DNA from: BPGX01 sp037447455
GTDB taxonomy: Bacteria > Bacteroidota > Bacteroidia > B-17B0 > Aurantibacillaceae
DNA length: 64,000 bases
Direction: 5' to 3'
NCBI GenBank assembly: GCA_037447455.1
Contig: JBBIGQ010000004.1
Location: 101,078 to 165,077, forward strand
The translations under genes and the position numbers were made by a program. Below are positions 53,020-62,134 of the stretch, in pieces. The notes under the pieces were generated by a model. The model was not told the DNA's origin. It ran no database searches and was given only the letters and a program-made list of their open reading frames with translations. Position 1 is the first letter of the stretch. The number at the start of each line of letters is the position of its first letter.

Positions 53020-54291
53020 TTATTCTAAAAATTTTGTATAACTATTTATTAATGGCCAGGTTGCAACATCAGGATAGTTTTTTGTTAAAAGTCCTCTGTG
53101 AGCATAATCTTTTGAATTATCTTCATTTATACTAAACATAGCAGCATTCATTATTACATCATAGCAAGCATGGTGAACAGGTGAATCTATTGCTACATGT
53201 ATAAAATAATTATTGTTATTTAAGAAATTAGGCGGAACGATAAAATCTGTTTGATATATCCCTTTCATTTTTTTTTGTGAGCTATAAAAATCACTTGACG
53301 CATCTGTACCTATCATAACTTTGATACCTTCTTCATTAAATAGCAAAAAGTTAACCATTATCGGATGTTGTGTGTTTGACCAATATCTAACTCTTATTAC
53401 CACTTCTTCATGCTTGTAAAAAGATGTTTTATGGCATAAAAGATTTTTATCTACTAATTCTACTTCTAATATCTTAGCTTCATATTTTTCTAGCGCTTCT
53501 TGATCAAGTATTCTATCTATTTTTTTATTAGCACTTAAATTATTTGAAAAATAAGCAGAAATTGCTGTTTCAACATTTTCAATACCTTTTGTATTCCCTT
53601 TTTCTAACAAAATAGCATTTCTACATAATTGTTTAATAACCCCCATATTATGACTCACAAACAGAACTGTTCTTCCTTCATTTTTGGTAACATCTTCCAT
53701 CTTACCCAAACATTTCTTTTGAAACTCGGCATCGCCAACAGCCAATACTTCATCCACTACCAATATCTCGGCTTCTAAAAATGCCGCCACGGCAAAGGCC
53801 AGTCGCAATTGCATTCCACTGCTGTAATGCTTCAGCGGTGTATCAATGAATCGCTCCACACCGGCAAAATCGACAATCGCATCAAATTTCTTTTTGATTT
53901 CCTGACGATTCATTCCAAGTATGGCACCATTAAAATAAACATTCTCTCGTCCCGTTAGTTCAGGATGAAATCCAGTCCCTACTTCCAACAAACTCGCAAC
54001 TCTTCCCCGCAACACAATTCTACCTTCACTGGGCGGCGTGATACGGGACAATATCTTTAGCAAAGTGGACTTACCAGCGCCGTTTTTTCCAATAATCCCA
54101 ATGCTTTCACCCGGCATTACGTTAAAACTCACGTCTTTCAACGCCCAAAATTCCTCATCTGACGATTGAAATAAACTTAAAGGATTTTTGATATACTGCA
54201 CGATGTTATCTCTTAAACTCAAATAGGGTTGTTTGTTATGATGTATTTTAAACTTCTTTCCTATTTTATGAACTTCAATAATTGGCTGCAT
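53020..54291 (-). CDS. wzt: Polysaccharide ABC exporter ATPase (Wzt-like)
   Basis: A 423-residue cytoplasmic ATPase that powers export of a completed polysaccharide. The N-terminal ATPase has Walker A GKNGAGKST (68-76), the Wzt/TagH-type LRGRVASLLEVGTGFHPELTGRENVYFNGAILGM, signature YSSGMQLRLAFA and Walker B EILVVDEVLAVGD. The C-terminal part (about 250-423) is the Wzt carbohydrate-binding-like domain that reads the glycan's end in O-antigen systems. Its presence suggests the glycan carries a terminal modification. A TATTTTTG box at 54305-54312 lies 13 bases before the start. Confidence 0.9.
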   Translation of the reverse strand: MQPIIEVHKIGKKFKIHHNKQPYLSLRDNIVQYIKNPLSLFQSSDEEFWALKDVSFNVMPGESIGIIGKNGAGKSTLLKILSRITPPSEGRIVLRGRVASLLEVGTGFHPELTGRENVYFNGAILGMNRQEIKKKFDAIVDFAGVERFIDTPLKHYSSGMQLRLAFAVAAFLEAEILVVDEVLAVGDAEFQKKCLGKMEDVTKNEGRTVLFVSHNMGVIKQLCRNAILLEKGNTKGIENVETAISAYFSNNLSANKKIDRILDQEALEKYEAKILEVELVDKNLLCHKTSFYKHEEVVIRVRYWSNTQHPIMVNFLLFNEEGIKVMIGTDASSDFYSSQKKMKGIYQTDFIVPPNFLNNNNYFIHVAIDSPVHHACYDVIMNAAMFSINEDNSKDYAHRGLLTKNYPDVATWPLINSYTKFLE

Positions 54292-54304
54292 AATAATTTG
54301 ACGA

Positions 54305-54312
54305 CAAAAATA
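54305..54312 (-). promoter_or_regulatory. Promoter -7 box (TATTTTTG) before wzt
   Basis: Exact TAnnTTTG on the minus strand, 13 bases before the Wzt-like start. It may begin the long transcript of the glycan cluster. Confidence 0.45.
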
Positions 54313-54338
54313 ATAATTTTTTCTATGAATGGCAACAT

Positions 54339-55175
54339 CTATATTTTATCGGCAATATATTCTTCTGTTTTGCGAAAAGTAAAAAGGCCAATCAAAAAAT
54401 AACTGAGTAATATGAGCATTGAAACAATAAGCTGGGTGAACGTAAAATGTAATGGTTCATTGAATAATGATGTTCTCAATAATTCTATGCCAAGTACCAT
54501 CGGATTGAATAAAACCAACAAATGTTGAATCAAAGGATGTTCAATGTGAATGCGGTAAATCACAGGACTTAAAAAAAACAATAATTGAATCAAAAAAGGT
54601 AAAACATATCTGAAATCTCTGTATTTTACCACCAATGCAGAAAAATACAATCCAATAGACAAGGCACAAAGTGAAATAATAATAATGGATGAAATCCAAT
54701 ACAATACGTTGAATTGTAAAAACAAACTGGCATTTTCAAAAAGTATAAAAAGCAACAAAACAATGAAAGATATAAAAAAATCAACAAACGCAGAAAGCAA
54801 AGAAGAAAGTGGAATAATAAGACGAGGAAAGTAAATTTTCTTAATGATATTAGCATTTGTAAGTATGTTATTTACAGATGTATTAGCGGAAGAAGAAAAT
54901 AAATTCCATCCAATTAAGCCAGAATAAACATACAGATAATAAGGCACTTGAGTAATTTCTTTTTTGAAAACATTAGAAAGGAAAGCATTGATGATTAACA
55001 TCATTAAAATAGGTTGCAACACTACCCATAAAACTCCAATAATCGTTTGTTTGTATTTAATTTTAATTTCCCGCCAGGTAAAAATATAAATCAGATCTTT
55101 GTATTCAACAAGTTCACGAATACCTAAAGAAAACTTACTTCTTGGCGTTATGATGAATTCTTTATTTTGAGACAT
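54339..55175 (-). CDS. wzm: Polysaccharide ABC exporter permease (Wzm-like)
   Basis: The 278-residue membrane half of the exporter, with six hydrophobic helices and the ABC2-type pattern FTWREIKIKYKQTIIGVLWVVLQPILMMLIINAF near the start. It pairs with the Wzt-like ATPase downstream to move a lipid-linked glycan across the inner membrane. The start overlaps the sulfotransferase end by 14 bases. Confidence 0.9.
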   Translation of the reverse strand: MSQNKEFIITPRSKFSLGIRELVEYKDLIYIFTWREIKIKYKQTIIGVLWVVLQPILMMLIINAFLSNVFKKEITQVPYYLYVYSGLIGWNLFSSSANTSVNNILTNANIIKKIYFPRLIIPLSSLLSAFVDFFISFIVLLLFILFENASLFLQFNVLYWISSIIIISLCALSIGLYFSALVVKYRDFRYVLPFLIQLLFFLSPVIYRIHIEHPLIQHLLVLFNPMVLGIELLRTSLFNEPLHFTFTQLIVSMLILLSYFLIGLFTFRKTEEYIADKI

Positions 55176-56073
55176 TATGGACAGTTTTTACAAATGTATT
55201 TGTTTCATTGAGCCAATTCGTTTTGAATCCTGTTAGCGCTTCAAATTGTTGTATAGAATTAAAATAAGCGTCTTTCAATATTGTTTTAATTTCATCATTG
55301 ATGTTGTATTTATTTTCAGGTTCAATATAGTTAAAATGTTCAATTTTTTTTGACCACTCTACCCAATGTTTTATAGGAATAAGCGGTTTAATAAAATTTT
55401 TTATTTTGCTGCTCCGCAGACGTAGATACAATTTTTGATACCAATAACTTTTAATTTCTTTTTGTGAATTTTGAACAGGAATATTTTTTAGTTTACTGAT
55501 GTCAATAGTGATATTATATTTTCTACCAAATTGTTCCAGATGGTGCTCAACATCATTGTATAATTCTTCAAACAAAAAGTAATGAATACGTTCCTGTGGA
55601 ATAAGTTTCAGAATTTTAGTTAACCAAATATCATACAATCCAAACGAATAAAATACCTTGTGTTCAAAAGATTCTTTATCTTTCAATGCTTTGTACACAG
55701 CGTCCTTTAAATCTAACGGATACAAACTTCTTGCTCTTTCCATTAAATAAGAAGAGATAAACCTTTGAATAGGATTTCTGAACATTAAAATAAACTGAAC
55801 ATCCGGTGAAAATTCCAACACACGACGCAGAGTTTCTGGCTTAGAAAAACTATTGCTATGCTTAATTAAAACGCGCTTGTCTTTTTCAAAAGAAACATCA
55901 AAAAAATAATTCTTCTTTAAAAAATCTATGCCCTTCTTATATTCATCATCCTTAAAAAAATAGGTACATTCTAATTGTGGATGTAAAATAACATTAGAGG
56001 AATGATTGAAAAGATAGGCTAAATTTGTAGTACCAGATTTTTGAATACCTGCAATGTAAAAATCCACTCTCAT
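55162..56073 (-). CDS. Sulfotransferase
   Basis: A 303-residue PAPS-dependent enzyme. The 5'-phosphosulfate loop is QKSGTTNLAYLF (11-22), and the 3'-phosphate site is the FMLMFRNPIQRFISSYL-type segment (here QFILMFRNPIQRFISSYLM, about 93-112), as in carbohydrate sulfotransferases. No signal or membrane segment, so it acts in the cytoplasm. As first gene of the export operon it may sulfate the polysaccharide or its terminal residue. Glycolipid acceptors are an alternative. Confidence 0.86.
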   Translation of the reverse strand: MRVDFYIAGIQKSGTTNLAYLFNHSSNVILHPQLECTYFFKDDEYKKGIDFLKKNYFFDVSFEKDKRVLIKHSNSFSKPETLRRVLEFSPDVQFILMFRNPIQRFISSYLMERARSLYPLDLKDAVYKALKDKESFEHKVFYSFGLYDIWLTKILKLIPQERIHYFLFEELYNDVEHHLEQFGRKYNITIDISKLKNIPVQNSQKEIKSYWYQKLYLRLRSSKIKNFIKPLIPIKHWVEWSKKIEHFNYIEPENKYNINDEIKTILKDAYFNSIQQFEALTGFKTNWLNETNTFVKTVHNVSK

Positions 56074-56088
56074 TCAATTGAATTTTAT

Positions 56089-56376
56089 TTATTGTTTAGA
56101 AACATTCAGCACAACATACACTTCTTCGTTATCTTTTTTCATCCAATACCGTTCTCGTGCAAATTGTTCTACATTTTTTATATTATTCTTAAAATCCTCA
56201 ATAGTACTCTTATTCTTTTGAATAGACATTTCATAATATCTTTTTTCTTCGTAAAGTTTTTTAAGTTGTTTATTCAAATCTCTTTGTGTGAAAAAATCAT
56301 TTTTGTCAAAGAATAAAAGCCAAATAACAAAGAAAAGAATAGAAAGCACATATTTGTTGAGTAGCCATTTCATCAT
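56089..56376 (-). CDS. FtsB/DivIC-like septum formation protein
   Basis: A 95-residue single-pass protein with a membrane helix (about 8-24) followed by a coiled coil (about 30-72) and a short tail (VEQFARERYWMKKDNEEVYVV) that matches the conserved end of FtsB/DivIC. These proteins join FtsL and FtsQ at the division site in the periplasm. It is 15 bases upstream of the sulfotransferase, which probably marks the edge of the glycan cluster. Confidence 0.85.
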   Translation of the reverse strand: MMKWLLNKYVLSILFFVIWLLFFDKNDFFTQRDLNKQLKKLYEEKRYYEMSIQKNKSTIEDFKNNIKNVEQFARERYWMKKDNEEVYVVLNVSKQ

Positions 56377-56537
56377 AATTTACATTTGAGGCAATTATAC
56401 TAAATAAATGGTAATTAAAGAAAAATCAAATAACAAATACTGCTATACAAACTAATAGAGTTTGATGAAACACATAAACATTAAATCATTCACATATTCT
56501 ATTTATTTATTATTATTGCCACAAAAAAATCTTAATC

Positions 56538-57659
56538 ATGATTTTAGGAGTTCCAAAAGAAACAAAATACAAAGAAGCTCGTGTTGCTCTTACACCTGAT
56601 GTCATTAAAGAATTAATCAAAAAAGGATACAAAGTTGTCGTAGAAAAAGACGCCGGAATTAATTCGTATATTAAAGACGAAGATTATATAAACGTCGGAG
56701 CACAAATTACCGATAAGCAAACAGTATATCAATCCGATGTTGTATTAAAAGTCAATCCACCACTTCCGGAAGAAGTAGTACTCATGAAAAAAAATGCTGT
56801 GCTCATTTCATTTATGTGGGCTCTGACCAATCCGGCATTAGTAGAAGCATGTGTAAAAGCCGAAATATCTGCTTTTTCAATGGATGCTATTCCACGCATT
56901 TCTCGTGCTCAAAAAATGGATGCACTCTCATCTCAGGCCAACTTAGCAGGATATAAAGCCGTTATTTTAGCCGCCGATCATTTAGGGAAAATATTACCTA
57001 TGATGACCACGGCTGCGGGTACTATCAAACCGGCTAAAGTCGTGATTTTTGGTGCAGGAGTGGCCGGCTTGCAAGCCATTGCTACTGCCAAACGATTAGG
57101 TGCCATTGTGGAAGTAAGTGATATTCGTCCTGAAACAAAAGAACAAGTGGAATCTCTTGGTGGTAAGTTCATAGAAGTAAAGGGAGATGAATCCATTAAA
57201 GTAGAAGGCGGATATGTGAAGAACGTGTCAGAAGAATTTTTAAAAAAACAACAAGAACTGGTTGCAAAGCACGTTCAAGAAGCAGATATTGTCATTACAA
57301 CGGCATTGATTCCCGGTAAAAGAGCACCATTGCTCGTGACAGAGCAAATGGTGAGAAGCATGCGAAACGGCTCTGTGATTGTCGACATGGCGGTTGAACA
57401 AGGTGGGAATGTAGCGGGCAGTAAATTGAACGAAACTATTCAAACGGAAAACGGCGTAACCATCATTGGTGAAAGCAATTTACCATCGTTATTACCCATG
57501 AATGCCAGTCAATTATATGCCAAAAACATTCAGGTCTTTTTATTACATCTTTCTGATAACAATGGCTTTAAATGGGAAATGGACGAAGAAATAACCAAAG
57601 GAAGCTCGATTGTACATCAGGGAAAAATTGTGCATCCTGCACTCCTGAATAAAAATTAA
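56538..57659 (+). CDS. pntAA: NAD(P) transhydrogenase subunit alpha 1 (NAD-binding)
   Basis: The NAD(H)-binding peripheral subunit (domain I) of the proton-translocating transhydrogenase. At 373 residues it starts MILGVPKETKYKEARVALTPDVIKEL, a family hallmark shared with alanine dehydrogenase. It has the Rossmann KVVIFGAGVAGLQAIATAKRLGA and the RQD-loop region FSMDAIPRISRAQKMDALSSQANLAGYKAV, where Q and D are kept. It is split from the membrane part, as in Rhodospirillum and in Bacteroidota. Three bases after its stop a tRNA-Lys begins. Confidence 0.94.
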   Translation: MILGVPKETKYKEARVALTPDVIKELIKKGYKVVVEKDAGINSYIKDEDYINVGAQITDKQTVYQSDVVLKVNPPLPEEVVLMKKNAVLISFMWALTNPALVEACVKAEISAFSMDAIPRISRAQKMDALSSQANLAGYKAVILAADHLGKILPMMTTAAGTIKPAKVVIFGAGVAGLQAIATAKRLGAIVEVSDIRPETKEQVESLGGKFIEVKGDESIKVEGGYVKNVSEEFLKKQQELVAKHVQEADIVITTALIPGKRAPLLVTEQMVRSMRNGSVIVDMAVEQGGNVAGSKLNETIQTENGVTIIGESNLPSLLPMNASQLYAKNIQVFLLHLSDNNGFKWEMDEEITKGSSIVHQGKIVHPALLNKN

Positions 57660-57662
57660 AAT

Positions 57663-57735
57663 GCTTTCTTAGCTCAGTTGGTAGAGCAACTGACTCTTAA
57701 TCAGTGGGTCGGGGGTTCGAATCCCCCAGAAAGCA
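57663..57735 (+). tRNA. tRNA-Lys (anticodon CTT)
   Basis: A standard cloverleaf: acceptor GCTTTCT/AGAAAGC, D arm AGCTCAGTTGGTAGAGC, anticodon stem ACTGA/TCAGT around CTCTTAA (anticodon CTT), T loop TTCGAAT and discriminator A. CCA is not encoded. It reads AAG lysine codons. It lies inside the transhydrogenase gene row, 3 bases after pntAA. Confidence 0.96.
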
Positions 57736-57779
57736 CTGAAAATAACATTCTCTAAATTCATAACTCAAAAATTAAAATC

Positions 57780-58085
57780 ATGGAACAAATTCTAGAATTT
57801 TTCTCAGTTTATCGTGAACAAATTTATTTTGTCATCCTGTCTATCTTCGTGGGTGTTGAAATCATTGGTGGCGTGCCTACTGTTCTTCATACACCTTTGA
57901 TGAGTGGCGCCAATGCCATTCACGGCGTAGTTATTATTGGTTCTATTCATGTTATGTTGAATTTAAACCCGGACGACACACTTGCACTAATACTCGGCTT
58001 TCTGGCAGTATTTTTAGGAACACTAAATGTGGTAGGTGGCTTCGTTGTAACGGACAGAATGTTAGAAATGTTCAAGAAAAAATAA
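57780..58085 (+). CDS. pntAB: NAD(P) transhydrogenase subunit alpha 2 (membrane)
   Basis: A 101-residue membrane subunit with three helices, corresponding to the C-terminal membrane part of E. coli PntA. The segments GVEIIGGVPTVLHTPLMSGANAIHGVVIIG and FLAVFLGTLNVVGGFVVTDRMLEMFKKK are diagnostic. It forms part of the proton channel between subunits alpha 1 and beta. Located after the tRNA and 21 bases before pntB. Confidence 0.94.
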   Translation: MEQILEFFSVYREQIYFVILSIFVGVEIIGGVPTVLHTPLMSGANAIHGVVIIGSIHVMLNLNPDDTLALILGFLAVFLGTLNVVGGFVVTDRMLEMFKKK

Positions 58086-58106
58086 TCATTAAAAATTACT
58101 CAACTT

Positions 58107-59504
58107 ATGTTACTCAATTATTTATTAGAAATTACTTATCTGATAGGAGCGGTATCCTTTATTACTGGATTAAAATTAATGGGGCATCCTAAAACAGCCA
58201 GAAAAGGGAATCTGATAGGCGCTGCCGGTATGACCATTGCCATATTAGGTACGATCTTTTTACATCCTAATTTTAACCCACTTATCATTACACTGATTTT
58301 TGCGGCCATTGCGTTAGGCACTATTGTGGGATGGAGGACCGCTAAAAAAGTCCCGATGACGAAAATGCCCGAGTTGGTTTCTCTCTTTAATGGCATGGGG
58401 GGTGCTTGTGCCGCCTTGATTTCCATTATTGAGTTTTATCATTCTCAACATACTACCTCTGAAGTTTCTATCCACATTGGAACAACTATTGCCATTTTAG
58501 GTGGAATGATCATTGGCTCCGTGTCTTTCTCTGGAAGTATTATTGCTTTTCTGAAGTTAAATGGCACCATGAAAAAGCCCATTCGCTTGCCTTCCTATAA
58601 CATCTTAAACATTATTATTTTAGGACTTACAGTTGTATTAGCAGTTTATTTTGCTCTTGCCAATAGTTCTTTTGTCATGTTATTATTGGTTTTTGTATTT
58701 GCTTTACTCTATGGAATAATGCTAACTATCCCTATTGGTGGAGCAGATATGCCAGTGGTTATTTCTTTGCTCAACTCTTTTACTGGTTTAGCCGCAGCAT
58801 TTGGAGGATTTTTATACGATAATAAAATCATGCTCACTGGTGGAATTTTAGTAGGAAGCGCTGGTACGCTCCTGACATTAGCGATGTGTAAGGCCATGAA
58901 CCGACCGCTTTCTAATGTGATTTTTGGAGCATTTGGAGGGGGAGCTGCCGCAGAAGGCACCGAAACAAAAGGAACTATTAAAGATATTTCGGCTTCTGAT
59001 CTTGCTGTATTATTGGCTTATTCCAAAAAAGTGGTCATTGTACCCGGTTATGGATTGGCCGTGGCGCAAGCACAACATGCTATTAAAGAACTGGAAGATT
59101 TACTAGAATCAAAGGATGTTGAAGTGAAGTACGCCATTCACCCGGTGGCTGGTAGAATGCCAGGACACATGAATGTATTATTGGCAGAAGCCAATGTAAG
59201 TTATGATAAACTCGTTGAAATGGAAGAAATAAACCCGGAATTTGAACAAACAGATGTAGTATTAGTAGTTGGTGCAAATGATGTTGTGAATCCTGCTGCT
59301 AAAACCGATCCTTCTTCACCAATTTATGGTATGCCTATTTTAGAAGTAGACAAAGCTAAACATATTATAGTCAATAAACGTAGTATGAGTGCGGGCTATG
59401 CGGGCATTGACAATTTGCTGTTCTATAATCCCAAATGCTCCATGTTTTTCGGCGATGCCAAAAAAGCATTGACAGAACTAATCGCTGAAATAAAAACATT
59501 ATAG
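58107..59504 (+). CDS. pntB: NAD(P) transhydrogenase subunit beta
   Basis: Carries the second half of the membrane channel (residues about 1-260, eight or nine helices) and the NADP-binding domain III (about 285-465). Domain III shows VVIVPGYGLAVAQAQHAIKEL, YAIHPVAGRMPGHMNVLLAEANV, VVGANDVVNPAA and VNKRSMSAGYAGIDN, all classic. The complete enzyme uses the proton gradient to drive NADPH formation from NADH. Full length at 465 residues. Confidence 0.95.
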   Translation: MLLNYLLEITYLIGAVSFITGLKLMGHPKTARKGNLIGAAGMTIAILGTIFLHPNFNPLIITLIFAAIALGTIVGWRTAKKVPMTKMPELVSLFNGMGGACAALISIIEFYHSQHTTSEVSIHIGTTIAILGGMIIGSVSFSGSIIAFLKLNGTMKKPIRLPSYNILNIIILGLTVVLAVYFALANSSFVMLLLVFVFALLYGIMLTIPIGGADMPVVISLLNSFTGLAAAFGGFLYDNKIMLTGGILVGSAGTLLTLAMCKAMNRPLSNVIFGAFGGGAAAEGTETKGTIKDISASDLAVLLAYSKKVVIVPGYGLAVAQAQHAIKELEDLLESKDVEVKYAIHPVAGRMPGHMNVLLAEANVSYDKLVEMEEINPEFEQTDVVLVVGANDVVNPAAKTDPSSPIYGMPILEVDKAKHIIVNKRSMSAGYAGIDNLLFYNPKCSMFFGDAKKALTELIAEIKTL

Positions 59505-59548
59505 CATTTTTTAAGAATTTGGATTGCTATTAGTAAAACTTGCTTACC

Positions 59549-59556
59549 TATTTTTG
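59549..59556 (+). promoter_or_regulatory. Promoter -7 box (TATTTTTG) for the TonB-type receptor
   Basis: Exact TAnnTTTG, with a TTG (59524-59526) 22 bases upstream as a possible -33 element. The 17-bp duplication at 59558-59591 begins 2 bases after it and forms the whole leader. Confidence 0.5.
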
Positions 59557-59557
59557 C

Positions 59558-59591
59558 ACCGAATATATTTTTTAACCGAATATATTTTTTA
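59558..59591 (+). repeat. Perfect 17-bp tandem duplication in a leader
   Basis: Two identical back-to-back copies of accgaatatatttttta; the last A is the first base of the receptor's ATG. No Shine-Dalgarno sequence is seen. The duplication moves the promoter box 17 bases further from the gene and might alter expression. Confidence 0.9.
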
Positions 59592-62116
59592 TGAGATTTT
59601 TGTTTGTATCACTGCTACTTAATCTTTCTTTGAGTTTTGCTCAAATGCCAGGGAACGTTAATCCTAAAATGTTTGAGAAACTCAAAGACATGAAAATTGG
59701 AAAAGTATTGGGTAAAGTATACGATGCGAAAACGAAAAAGCCCGTAGAGTTTGCTTCTGTTGTTCTGCTGTGGTATAATAAAGACAGCGTTGTTACGGGC
59801 ACTTTGGCTAAAGAGAATGGCGATTTTTTAATTGAAAATTTACCAGCATTTGCCAGTTATAGAGCGAGGATTAGTTTTATCGGCTATAAAAATTTTGAAA
59901 AAAGAATTTACCTTATACCACCAGATAAAGTGGAATTAGATTTAGGTGATATTTTTTTAGACCCTGATGTAAATGTCCTTAAAGAAGTGGAAGTAGTAGG
60001 TGAAACACCGGTATTTACTACACAAATAGACAGAAAAGTATTTAATGTTGAAAAGGATTTGTCTGTAAAAGGTGGAACAGGATTAGATGCTGTGAAAAAC
60101 ATTCCAACCTTGAATGTAGATGCTGACGGCAATGTGCAATTGCGTAATAAATCCGTAACATTATACATTGACGGAAGACCAACTACCTTGTCTTTAGAAC
60201 AAATTCCGGCTGATCAAATAGAACGAATAGAAGTGATTTCTAACCCGTCTGTCAAATTTGACGCTTCTACAACAGGCGGCATCTTGAACGTCGTATTAAA
60301 GAAAAACAAAAAACCGGGCTATAACGGAATGCTGATGGGAGGTATTGGTACCAACGACCGCTACAACACTATGACAAATTTCAGCATCAAAGAGTATCCC
60401 TTTAATCTTTCATTAATGGGAACTTTTAATTCTCAGATAAATTACACAAAAGGATACACCAAACGCACCGACTTGTATAATGGAAGTGTGGTTGATTATT
60501 ATAATCAAAACAATCACACATTCAATAAAAGTCAATTTAATTTTTTTCGTGTTGCTTTAGATTATAACATCACAAACAGAGATTTAATCACTATTTCAGG
60601 TAATTTTCCTATGGGGAATTTTTATACCAGTGATACACAACTTTTTGAAACCTTGCTTAATACCCAACGAAAATTAAGTGATGGATACAGAGTAAATAAC
60701 AGTGAGGCGGGCTTTAAAGGATACACAGGGGCTTTGAATTACAAAAAATCCTATGCTACTCCCGGCAAAGAATTAACCTTTGATGCCAACTATAATTACT
60801 TTCATAGTAAAAATAATTATCTGCATTCAACACATTCTTTTGATTCTACAGGGACAGAGTTTTTCTTTTCACCATCTATTCAAAAAAACACAGGCAATCG
60901 TTATTCTAATCAAATTACTTCGCAATTGGACTTTGCCAATCCAATTTCTGAAACTAAAAAAATTGAAATGGGTTTGCGGACGAATTATGAACTTACTGAA
61001 ACATTCAATAACACTCAAAATTTTCAATCTTCTATCAATGACTTTGTGCCAGATACTATTTTATCTACCAATTATCAAACTATTGAAATGATTAACGCTG
61101 CTTACATCAACTATTCTTCTAAAACCTTTTGGGATATTAAATACCAAATTGGTTTGAGATTAGAACAAACGTATTTCAAAGGTACGCTCTATCGTCCACA
61201 TTTAGGCACTTCTGCATCGTTTGATTATTATTATCCAAATAGTTTAGATAACTTATCTTATATGTTCTTTCCGGGAATCTTTTTAAGTAAAGAATTGTCT
61301 TCAAAATCAGAATTGCAATTCAACATTACCCGAAAAATTCAACGCCCCAATTTCTTTCAACGCATGCCTTTTATCATGTTTGCTGATAATAAAAACTACC
61401 GCATTGGTAATCCGGGCTTAAAACCTGAATTCACAAACAAAGCAGAATTAAATCATAATTTTAACTTAGGTAAAAATAACATATTCAGTACCATTTATTT
61501 CTCATACAATCAGCAGCCCATTAGTAATACTACCTATCCGTCTGAAAAAGATTCCAGTATCTTAGTCAATACTTTTGTGAATGGAAAATCTGAAATAGAG
61601 TATGGGACAGAACAAACCATCAAATGGAATTTCTTTAAAAAACTAAATGTTACTTTTAATGCCAACGTTTACTGGCTTGCCATTACAAGTGATATTACTT
61701 ATAAACAGCCACAAAAAACTTACTCTGGATGGAGTTACAATACCAAACTTATTTTGCAATATACCTTACCATGGGAAATTAATATACAAGTGAGCGGCAA
61801 TTATCAAGCCCCCAAAATTATTATCGGTGGAAAAACTATTCCAATGTATTTTATGGATGTTTCTTTGAACAAAATGATTGGCACCAAATGGAATTTTAAT
61901 CTCACTTTAAGTGATGCGTTTAATACTAAAAGAATGGGTATGAATACGGCCTCTGATTTTTACATACAGGAAATATCCAGAAGACGTGAAGCAAGATACT
62001 TACGCTTTACTATAAGTTATATGTTTGGAAAATTAGATGCTTCTATCTTCAAACGGAAAAAAGGTCAGCAGCAACAAAACATGAACGGCAATGCCGATGG
62101 TTTAGATTTTAATTAG
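59591..62116 (+). CDS. TonB-type outer membrane beta-barrel receptor
   Basis: An 841-residue protein with a signal peptide ending SFAQ, then a carboxypeptidase-regulatory-like domain (about 38-115, GKVYDAKTKKPVEFASVVL), a plug-like domain (about 130-235, with GTGLDAVKNIPTLNVDADGNVQLRNKSVTLYIDGRP and TTGGILNVVLKK), and a C-terminal barrel (about 240-820). It belongs to the OMP_b-brl_3 group of TonB-dependent-receptor-like proteins. No SusD partner follows, so a polysaccharide role is not indicated. Substrate unknown. folB follows 18 bases later. Confidence 0.88.
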   Translation: MRFLFVSLLLNLSLSFAQMPGNVNPKMFEKLKDMKIGKVLGKVYDAKTKKPVEFASVVLLWYNKDSVVTGTLAKENGDFLIENLPAFASYRARISFIGYKNFEKRIYLIPPDKVELDLGDIFLDPDVNVLKEVEVVGETPVFTTQIDRKVFNVEKDLSVKGGTGLDAVKNIPTLNVDADGNVQLRNKSVTLYIDGRPTTLSLEQIPADQIERIEVISNPSVKFDASTTGGILNVVLKKNKKPGYNGMLMGGIGTNDRYNTMTNFSIKEYPFNLSLMGTFNSQINYTKGYTKRTDLYNGSVVDYYNQNNHTFNKSQFNFFRVALDYNITNRDLITISGNFPMGNFYTSDTQLFETLLNTQRKLSDGYRVNNSEAGFKGYTGALNYKKSYATPGKELTFDANYNYFHSKNNYLHSTHSFDSTGTEFFFSPSIQKNTGNRYSNQITSQLDFANPISETKKIEMGLRTNYELTETFNNTQNFQSSINDFVPDTILSTNYQTIEMINAAYINYSSKTFWDIKYQIGLRLEQTYFKGTLYRPHLGTSASFDYYYPNSLDNLSYMFFPGIFLSKELSSKSELQFNITRKIQRPNFFQRMPFIMFADNKNYRIGNPGLKPEFTNKAELNHNFNLGKNNIFSTIYFSYNQQPISNTTYPSEKDSSILVNTFVNGKSEIEYGTEQTIKWNFFKKLNVTFNANVYWLAITSDITYKQPQKTYSGWSYNTKLILQYTLPWEINIQVSGNYQAPKIIIGGKTIPMYFMDVSLNKMIGTKWNFNLTLSDAFNTKRMGMNTASDFYIQEISRRREARYLRFTISYMFGKLDASIFKRKKGQQQQNMNGNADGLDFN

Positions 62117-62134
62117 TTTATTTGCCTTCAAAAA

